19,254 bases of DNA from Gaoshiqia sp050298035 (GTDB lineage: Bacteria > Bacteroidota > Bacteroidia > Bacteroidales > Prolixibacteraceae). The stretch is from the NCBI GenBank assembly GCA_050298035.1, contig JBNKTK010000073.1, positions 1-19,254 of the forward strand. Reading direction: 5' to 3'. The translations under genes and the position numbers were made by a program. Of this stretch, positions 13,812 to 19,254 are shown in pieces (the first letter of the stretch is position 1; each line of letters starts with the position of its first letter). The notes beneath the pieces were generated by a model, which had not been told where the DNA came from, ran no database searches, and saw only the letters and a program-made list of their open reading frames with translations.

Positions 13812-15158
13812 ATGCCAGATTGCATTGTCAGGTTTGGCGGGAATAATATTAAAGAACCGCAGGTTATTTCGACCTTGGTGAGCTTGCTAAAGAATACCGG
13901 ATTAAGCCATATTCTTACCATATCGGCCACCAACGAAATACAAACCATTTTAAACAAAGGGATAAAAACGCTGAGCGCTGCCGACAATGAGCCGGCAATT
14001 ATCGTAACAGCCATCCATAACGAAATCGCCCAAATTAAAAATCAATTTGGGTTGACTGAAGTTCCGAACTTGTCTCCCTTGCTGGAGAAGCTGGAAACCC
14101 TGTTAAAAGGGATTCACTATACTGGTGATTTCTCGCTTGCCTTGCAAGACCAGGTCATCTCGTTCGGAGAACGGATTACCACGGCTTTACTTGCAGAAAT
14201 CCTTCAGCAAAACCAGGTGGATGCAAAACTTGTTTTCCCGGAAGACATTGGCCTGCTGGTCACCGAAGAATACGGAAATGCCAGCATTATTGGCGATCAA
14301 TCTGCCGATTCGGTAAGAGCCTATCCATGGGGCAAAATAAACCTGGTGCCCGGCTCATACGGAGTTACAAAGAATGGCAAGATTGCACGTGCCGGTTCCC
14401 GTGCTGCCGATTATACTGCCGCTGCGCTTTCGGCAATCTTCAATGCGGCCAGCCTGGAGCTGTGGCAAATCGGGAAACCATTTAAAACAGCAGACGAAGC
14501 TTTTGTTGAGAACCCGGCTTACATTGATAACCTGACCTATGCGGAAGCATCGGAACTTTCCTACTTCAATTATTCGGGAATTCATCCCAGGATTGTGGAA
14601 CCGCTGATTGAAAAACACATTCCGATCCATGTTTATGAATTGAAAGACGGAGAAAAAATCCGGAGGACAACAATCAACTCAAAAGGTATCGTAGCCCCAC
14701 AGGTTGTGAAAAGCGTGGCATATACCGACGACATTGCCATCCTGAAACTAAATGGCCCCGGTGTTGGTTTCAAACCGGGAATACTGGCCAAGGTTACCAC
14801 AGCCTTCAGTAATCATCAGATCAACATCCGCTCGGTAATCACGGCACAAACAAGCATCAATATCATCCTCGATAAAGCTTCAATTCAATCGGCCCGGTTG
14901 CTCTCCGAAGAACTGATCCTGACTTCGGTCAGCCAGGTTGAAATTGCCGAACATGTATCATTGATCGCAATTGTCGGGCATGGTATGCAAGAAAACCACG
15001 GCATATCTGCCCTACTCTTTTCGGCCGTTGCCAAAAATAAGATCAACGTGCTCATCAGTGGTTCGGGTGCCTCCGACCTGGTAAGCTACCTAATTGTTGA
15101 TGAAGCTGATAAAGCAAAAGCAATACAAGAAATTCATAAAATATTCTTCAAAAATTAA
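13812..15158 (+). CDS. Aspartokinase-family protein with degenerate kinase motifs and two ACT domains
   Basis: 448 residues, the length of a LysC-type aspartate kinase. Recognisable family features are FGG (8-10), SFGERITT (117-124), DYTAAALSA (200-208), ELWQIGKPF (216-224), TYAEASELSYFNYSGIHPR (242-260) and two C-terminal ACT domains (about 309-375 and 383-448), the latter normally binding an allosteric amino acid. The kinase core is eroded: KFGGTS is RFGGNN (7-12), the Thr/Gly-rich phosphate loop before DYTAA (TTTLGRGGS in E. coli) reads IARAGSRAA (191-199), WTDVPG is WQIGKP, and TTDPR is TADEA. It is therefore either a very divergent kinase or an inactive ACT-domain sensor. It leads the metY-metA operon, 18 bp before metY. 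Confidence 0.85.
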   Translation: MPDCIVRFGGNNIKEPQVISTLVSLLKNTGLSHILTISATNEIQTILNKGIKTLSAADNEPAIIVTAIHNEIAQIKNQFGLTEVPNLSPLLEKLETLLKGIHYTGDFSLALQDQVISFGERITTALLAEILQQNQVDAKLVFPEDIGLLVTEEYGNASIIGDQSADSVRAYPWGKINLVPGSYGVTKNGKIARAGSRAADYTAAALSAIFNAASLELWQIGKPFKTADEAFVENPAYIDNLTYAEASELSYFNYSGIHPRIVEPLIEKHIPIHVYELKDGEKIRRTTINSKGIVAPQVVKSVAYTDDIAILKLNGPGVGFKPGILAKVTTAFSNHQINIRSVITAQTSINIILDKASIQSARLLSEELILTSVSQVEIAEHVSLIAIVGHGMQENHGISALLFSAVAKNKINVLISGSGASDLVSYLIVDEADKAKAIQEIHKIFFKN

Positions 15159-15176
15159 TACCTAAAATTAAGAACA

Positions 15177-16481
15177 ATGACTACTAAAAATTTAAAATTT
15201 GAGACCCTGCAACTGCATGCAGGACAACAGGCAGACCCCACAACAGGCTCGCGGGCGGTACCCATCTACCAAACAAGTTCATACGTGTTTAAAGATGCGG
15301 ACCATGCAGCCAATTTGTTTGCCTTAAAAGAATTCGGCAACATTTACACCCGGATTATGAACCCAACCCAGGATGTATTCGAACAACGCATTGCAGCCCT
15401 TGAAGGCGGTGTTGCAGCTTTGGCAGTTGCGTCGGGACATGCGGCACAGTTTCTTATTTTCAATACGCTTCTGGAGCTTGGCGACAATTTTGTCAGCTCG
15501 CCATTCCTGTACGGAGGAACATACAACCAGTTCACTGTTTCATTCAAAAAACAAGGAATTGAAGCCCGGTTGACCGAAGATTTAAAACCGGAATCATTTG
15601 AAAAGCTGATTGACGAAAAAACAAAACTGATCTACCTGGAAACAATTGGCAACCCGGGATACGTTATCCCCGATTTTGATGCCATTGCAGCCGTTGCAAA
15701 AAAATACGACATCCCACTGGTTGTAGATAATACATTTGCCGGCGGTGGATACCTGTTCCGCCCAATTGAGCACGGGGCGAATATTGTTGTTGAGTCGGCC
15801 ACCAAATGGATTGGCGGACATGGCACCAGCATTGGCGGTGTGATTGTTGACGCCGGAAACTACAACTGGGGCAACGGAAAATTCCCCGGCTTTACCGAGC
15901 CATCAGACGGATACCATGGGTTAAAGTTCTGGGATATTTTTAACTTTGACGGCCCGTTCGGAAACATTGCGTTCATCATAAAAGCGCGGGTTGAAGGCCT
16001 TCGCGACTTTGGTCCGGCAATCAGTCCGTTCAACTCGTTCCTGCTGCTACAGGGATTGGAAACACTATCTTTGCGTATGGACAGGCATGTTGAGAATGCG
16101 AAGAAACTGGCAGAATGGCTTGAAAAACATCCCAAAGTGGAAAGCGTAAATTACCCCGGGTTGAAAAGCAGTCCATCCTACGAATTGGCACAAAAATATT
16201 TCCCAAAAGGTCCGGGAAGTATGCTTTCGTTTATCGTGAAAGGTGATGTTGAAGAAGCCAAAAAAGTAGTTGACAGCCTGGAACTGGTTAGCCACCTGGC
16301 CAATGTTGGCGATGCGAAAACGCTGATTATCCAACCATCAGCCACGACACACCAGCAACTGTCAGCCGAAGCGCAAATTGCTGCAGGCGTGTACCCGGCA
16401 CAATTGCGTGTTTCTGTTGGTTTGGAACACATTGAAGATATCATTGCTGATTTTGAACAAGCACTGAGCAAAATCGGTTAA
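15177..16481 (+). CDS. metY: O-acetylhomoserine sulfhydrylase (aminocarboxypropyltransferase)
   Basis: 434 residues, the longer length typical of MetY within the Cys/Met-metabolism PLP enzyme family. PLP lysine is Lys210 (SATKWIGGHG); Tyr112 (LYGGTY) stacks on the cofactor; Asp184 (DNTFAGG) contacts its pyridine nitrogen; SGHAA at 86-90 binds the phosphate. The N-terminal GFETLQLHAGQ-like opening and the long insertion around 225-270 (WGNGKFPGFTEPSDGYHGL) separate it from MetB/MetZ. It converts O-acetylhomoserine and sulfide to homocysteine and acetate in the cytoplasm. It follows the aspartokinase-like gene by 18 bp and precedes metA, which makes its substrate; a hairpin lies between them. 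Confidence 0.95.
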   Translation: MTTKNLKFETLQLHAGQQADPTTGSRAVPIYQTSSYVFKDADHAANLFALKEFGNIYTRIMNPTQDVFEQRIAALEGGVAALAVASGHAAQFLIFNTLLELGDNFVSSPFLYGGTYNQFTVSFKKQGIEARLTEDLKPESFEKLIDEKTKLIYLETIGNPGYVIPDFDAIAAVAKKYDIPLVVDNTFAGGGYLFRPIEHGANIVVESATKWIGGHGTSIGGVIVDAGNYNWGNGKFPGFTEPSDGYHGLKFWDIFNFDGPFGNIAFIIKARVEGLRDFGPAISPFNSFLLLQGLETLSLRMDRHVENAKKLAEWLEKHPKVESVNYPGLKSSPSYELAQKYFPKGPGSMLSFIVKGDVEEAKKVVDSLELVSHLANVGDAKTLIIQPSATTHQQLSAEAQIAAGVYPAQLRVSVGLEHIEDIIADFEQALSKIG

Positions 16482-16491
16482 TTAAAAGATC

Positions 16492-16521
16492 AATCCCGGA
16501 TGCCTGGTCATCCGGGATTTT
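16492..16521 (+). terminator. Hairpin between metY and metA (partial terminator)
   Basis: AATCCCGGATG (16492-16502) and CATCCGGGATT (16509-16519) form a perfect 11-bp stem with a CCTGGT loop, ending in TTTT then AAAAAC. It starts 11 bases after the metY stop and ends 22 bases before the metA ATG. It may reduce read-through into metA, protect the upstream mRNA or mark a processing site; no separate metA promoter is evident. Confidence 0.6.
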
Positions 16522-16542
16522 AAAAACTAAAAATTACAAATT

Positions 16543-17460
16543 ATGCCACTCAATATTCCGGACAAATTGCCGGCTATCGAAATGCTCCTGAAGGAAAACA
16601 TTTTCGTGATTGATGCTACGCGTGCATCACATCAGGATATTCGTCCGTTAAAGCTTGTCATCCTGAACCTGATGCCTTTGAAAATCACGACAGAAACCGA
16701 CCTGCTCAGGGTACTGTCCAATTCACCGCTGCAGGTTGAAATCGATTTTATGAAAATCAAGGATCATCAGCACAAGAACACTTCGGCCGAGCACATGAGA
16801 ATGTTCTATAAAACCTTTGATCAAATCAGGGACAAAAAATATGATGGCATGATTATTACCGGCGCCCCGGTAGAACATTTGCCCTTTGAGGACGTGACTT
16901 ATTGGGATGAAATGAAAGAAATCATGGATTGGTCGCTTCATCACGTGACCTCATCTTTCTTTATTTGCTGGGCTTCACAGGCAGCTTTGTTCCATTTCTA
17001 CGGAGTCCCCAAATATCCACTTGAGAAAAAAATGTTCGGTGTGTTCAAACACAAAGTGTCTGACAATAAAATACCCATTTTCAGGGGATTTGATGACGAG
17101 TACTATGTTCCGCATTCCCGTCATACCGAAGTCAGGGCCAAAGACATTCAGAAAGTTTCCGGCCTGGAGATTATCTCTTCATCCAAAGAATCAGGTGTGA
17201 ATATGGTGATGGCCAAAAACGGCCGCCAAATTTTCATCACCGGCCATGCCGAGTATTCGAGGAACACGCTGGACAACGAATACAAACGTGACAAGGCAAA
17301 GAACCTCCCAATAGACATTCCGGTCAACTATTACCCGGATAATGACCCAAGCCAAAAGCCAATACTGAAGTGGAGGTCGGCAGCAGATTTGCTGTTTACC
17401 AACTGGCTGAACTACTACGTTTACCAGCAAACACCTTATAACCTGGACGACATTAGCTAA
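16543..17460 (+). CDS. metA: Homoserine O-acetyltransferase (MetA family)
   Basis: 305 residues, standard MetA length. The catalytic Cys142 (FFICWASQAALFHFYGVPKY region), His235 and Glu237 (ITGHAEYSR) form the triad. Position 111 is Glu (ITGAPVEHLPFEDVTYW), the residue that selects acetyl-CoA in the Bacillus enzyme, where E. coli MetA has Gly and uses succinyl-CoA; so this is an acetyltransferase although the family is often labelled succinyltransferase. It makes O-acetyl-L-homoserine, the substrate of the adjacent MetY. Last gene of the methionine operon, 61 bp after metY with a hairpin in the gap. Confidence 0.95.
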   Translation: MPLNIPDKLPAIEMLLKENIFVIDATRASHQDIRPLKLVILNLMPLKITTETDLLRVLSNSPLQVEIDFMKIKDHQHKNTSAEHMRMFYKTFDQIRDKKYDGMIITGAPVEHLPFEDVTYWDEMKEIMDWSLHHVTSSFFICWASQAALFHFYGVPKYPLEKKMFGVFKHKVSDNKIPIFRGFDDEYYVPHSRHTEVRAKDIQKVSGLEIISSSKESGVNMVMAKNGRQIFITGHAEYSRNTLDNEYKRDKAKNLPIDIPVNYYPDNDPSQKPILKWRSAADLLFTNWLNYYVYQQTPYNLDDIS

Positions 17461-17583
17461 TCATCCAGAAATACAGCAGTTAATTGTCCTGTTTTGGTTA
17501 TCACATTTAGAAACTGTTTAAATTTTATCCTTCCCTGTTTTTTTGAAATTCCTTAATTTTAACGAAACTAAAATCTAAACGTG

Positions 17584-18243
17584 ATGTCAGAAAAAAAGAA
17601 ATTTGCTGTTGTCCTGTCCGGATGCGGCGTTTACGATGGTGCAGAAATACACGAAGCAACATTAACGATGCTGGCTATCTCCCGCTCAGGTGCTACCTAC
17701 GAAATATTCGCCCCGAACATTCCTCAGGCCCATGTCATTAACCACCTGACCGGTGAAGTGATGAAAGAATCCAGAAATGTTTTGGTGGAATCTGCACGAA
17801 TTGCCCGTGGCAAAATAAAAGACCTAAAACAATACTCCCCTGCAAATTTTGATGCCCTCATCTTTCCCGGTGGATTTGGAGCAGCCAAAAACCTCAGTTC
17901 ATTTGCATTCGACGGGCCATCCTGCTTGGTGAACCCGGATGTTGAAAATGCAGTGAAAGAAACGGTAAAAGCCGGTAAACCTATTGGTGCGCTCTGTATT
18001 GCACCTGCTGTTATTGCCAAAATACTCGGCGATGTAAAAGTCACAATCGGTCAGGATTCAGGTACTGCCGGAGCAATCGAAGCCATGGGCGGAAAGCATA
18101 TCAATACAACCCACGGGGAAGTGATTACCGATACAAAATATAAACTGGTAACGACACCCTGTTACATGTTAAATGCATCGATTTCGCAAATCTTCGTCGG
18201 GGCAGAAAATATCGTAAATTCCATCTTGAAAATGATTGAATAG
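17584..18243 (+). CDS. elbB: ElbB-like DJ-1/PfpI family glyoxalase
   Basis: 219 residues from the ATG at 17584; a GTG immediately before it is also possible but less likely. The DJ-1/PfpI fold shows VVLSGCGVYDGAEIHEA (9-25) with the conserved Glu22, FPGGFGAAKNLSSFA (94-108) and the nucleophile elbow GALCIAPA with Cys138. This pattern (SGCGVxDGxEIHE and PGGFGAAKNLS) is specific to ElbB/SCRP-27A-type proteins, which in E. coli have weak glyoxalase activity and were linked to isoprenoid synthesis. It is cytoplasmic. It follows metA by 123 bp without a strong terminator between them and appears to be a single-gene unit. Confidence 0.93.
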   Translation: MSEKKKFAVVLSGCGVYDGAEIHEATLTMLAISRSGATYEIFAPNIPQAHVINHLTGEVMKESRNVLVESARIARGKIKDLKQYSPANFDALIFPGGFGAAKNLSSFAFDGPSCLVNPDVENAVKETVKAGKPIGALCIAPAVIAKILGDVKVTIGQDSGTAGAIEAMGGKHINTTHGEVITDTKYKLVTTPCYMLNASISQIFVGAENIVNSILKMIE

Positions 18244-18274
18244 ATTCAGCTGACAGCCTCAAATTCAATCATTT
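18230..18274 (+). terminator. AT-rich inverted repeat over the elbB stop codon
   Basis: AAATGATTGAAT (18230-18241) and ATTCAATCATTT (18263-18274) are a perfect 12-bp inverted repeat with a 21-base loop that contains CAGCTG. The stop codon of elbB lies at the end of the left arm. It could act as a weak terminator, but the T run after it is poor. Confidence 0.4.
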
Positions 18275-18449
18275 AATTATGCACATTCTTTCATATATAT
18301 TTAAGACAAAAACATCTTTTTATTCAGTCATTCAATGGCATAAATCAGATATTTCGAGAGATTCTTAACATTAATTTCAGATAAGCCACCTATTTCCTTA
18401 GATCACTTTTAAATAACTTTCCCTACCCCCCCTTTGATGTTATAATTTC

Positions 18450-18457
18450 TATATTTG
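18450..18457 (+). promoter_or_regulatory. -7 box of the CoA-transferase gene
   Basis: TATATTTG is a perfect -7 box, 40 bp before the ATG at 18498. A TTTG (18433-18436) lies 13 bp upstream, directly after a run of seven C; no -33 element is seen at the usual 19-21 bp. The rest of 18275-18449 is AT-rich and shows no gene. Confidence 0.5.
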
Positions 18458-18497
18458 GCGCAAAATTCAGAGCGCAATCTATATCTAATACACTATT

Positions 18498-19254
18498 ATG
18501 AAGCAAATCAAATACGTTACACCAGAAGAAGCCGTAAAAGTTATAAAATCCGGAGACCGTGTTCACCTTAGTAGTGTGGCAGTTACACCACACACACTAA
18601 TTAAGCCAATGGTTGAGCGCGGACGTAACGGAGAACTTTATGATGTAAAAATCCAGCACATCCATGTGGAAGGCAAAGTAGAATATGCTGATCCTGAGTT
18701 TGAAGGAATTTTTGTATCCGAGCAATTCTTTGTGGGTGGCAACCTCCGCAAACAAACACAGGCTGGTTATGCCGACTACATCCCGGTGTTCCTCAGCGAA
18801 ACCCAAAAGCTAATCCGCGAAGGATATTTGAAAGTCAATGTTGCCATGATCATGTGTTCAACTCCTGACAAACATGGTTTTGTATCATTAGGTACATCTG
18901 TTGATTCAACACTGGCAGCAGTTCAAAATGCAGATGTTGTTATTGCAGCAGTAAACCCGAACGTTCCACGTGCCTGGGGAGATGCAATGATCAGCATCAA
19001 CGATATCGACATTTTTGTTGAAGACGACCAGCCATTGTATGCCCACGATATGGGTGAGTTAAGTGAGATTGACACAGCTATTGGTAAAAATGTTGCCGAA
19101 TTGGTAGAAGACGGTGCTTGTTTGCAAATGGGTATCGGCGGTATCCCCAACGCAGTTTTGGCGCAGTTAGGTAACCACAAAGACCTGGGCGTACATACCG
19201 AAATGTTTGCTGATGGTATTCTTCCTTTGGTTGAAAAAGGTGTTGTAAACGGTA
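18498..19254 (+). CDS. Acetyl-CoA hydrolase/transferase family CoA-transferase (3' end outside window)
   Basis: 252 N-terminal residues of a protein usually about 430 long; the right edge cuts it. It opens MKQIKYVTPEEAVKVIKSGD and carries IHVEGKVEYADPEFEG (55-70), VAMIMCSTPDKHGFVSLGTS (115-134), MGIGGIPNAVLAQL (211-224) and GVHTEMFADG (231-240), whose Glu235 matches the catalytic glutamate that forms the CoA-thioester in class I CoA-transferases. This is the 4-hydroxybutyrate/butyrate:acetate CoA-transferase type and moves CoA between acyl-CoA and acetate (or hydrolyses acetyl-CoA) in fermentation. Substrate is not fixed by the visible part. Its frequent GGT, GTT and GAC codons suggest strong expression. 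Own promoter upstream. Confidence 0.9.
   Translation, partial: MKQIKYVTPEEAVKVIKSGDRVHLSSVAVTPHTLIKPMVERGRNGELYDVKIQHIHVEGKVEYADPEFEGIFVSEQFFVGGNLRKQTQAGYADYIPVFLSETQKLIREGYLKVNVAMIMCSTPDKHGFVSLGTSVDSTLAAVQNADVVIAAVNPNVPRAWGDAMISINDIDIFVEDDQPLYAHDMGELSEIDTAIGKNVAELVEDGACLQMGIGGIPNAVLAQLGNHKDLGVHTEMFADGILPLVEKGVVNG

Noticed and set aside
13675..13881. Open frame of 68 codons overlapping the leader and the aspartokinase-like start
   Set aside because: It starts with TTG inside the Met leader, in another frame, and runs into the aspartokinase-like gene; the product has no domain and odd Cys/Tyr-rich composition.
1..19254. tRNA, rRNA, CRISPR arrays, IS elements, prophage or attachment sites
   Set aside because: Scanning by eye found no cloverleaf, no regularly spaced repeats, no transposase or integrase and no long direct repeats.

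Overview
The window reads as chromosomal DNA of a Bacteroidota bacterium, probably a Bacteroidales or Marinilabiliales-like anaerobe or facultative anaerobe (an inference). The signs are a secreted protease with a type IX secretion (T9SS) C-terminal sorting domain, TAnnTTTG-type -7 promoter boxes, AT-rich start regions without strong Shine-Dalgarno sequences, and two ECF sigma factor loci. I see no rRNA, tRNA, CRISPR array, insertion sequence or prophage.

Left part (1-10776, mostly minus strand): the 5' part of a glycosyltransferase gene runs off the left edge. A strong terminator separates it from an operon of ECF sigma factor, membrane-anchored putative anti-sigma factor and secreted DUF4097-like beta-repeat protein. 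Next are a TrmH/SpoU-family RNA methyltransferase with its own promoter, a secreted protein of unknown function, and a plus-strand zinc-type CDF efflux pump converging on an MsbA-like ABC exporter. A second ECF sigma factor is followed by a small two-helix membrane protein. This part ends with a trypsin-fold, lysyl-endopeptidase-like protease carrying a T9SS tail.

Middle part (10858-12703, plus): three tightly overlapping genes encode a free-standing archaeal-type ThrRS editing domain, a short TatD-family metallohydrolase and the tRNA ct6A37 dehydratase TcdA. The overlaps imply co-translation and suggest a tRNA quality module. A lipoprotein gene with its own promoter follows.

Right part (13570-17460, plus): a methionine locus. 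A promoter with a 16-bp palindrome in its spacer precedes an unannotated 31-codon ORF (13625-13720) with five internal Met codons in its last 16 residues. It looks like a methionine leader peptide. Hairpins follow, then an aspartokinase-family protein whose kinase motifs are badly eroded but whose two ACT domains remain. Then come metY (O-acetylhomoserine sulfhydrylase), an intercistronic hairpin, and metA with the acetyl-CoA-specifying Glu111. Together metA and metY make homocysteine by direct sulfhydrylation. The leader peptide plus ACT-domain putative pseudokinase is the most interesting candidate for an undescribed regulatory system here.

The window closes with elbB (DJ-1/PfpI family) and the 5' part of an acetyl-CoA hydrolase/CoA-transferase gene.
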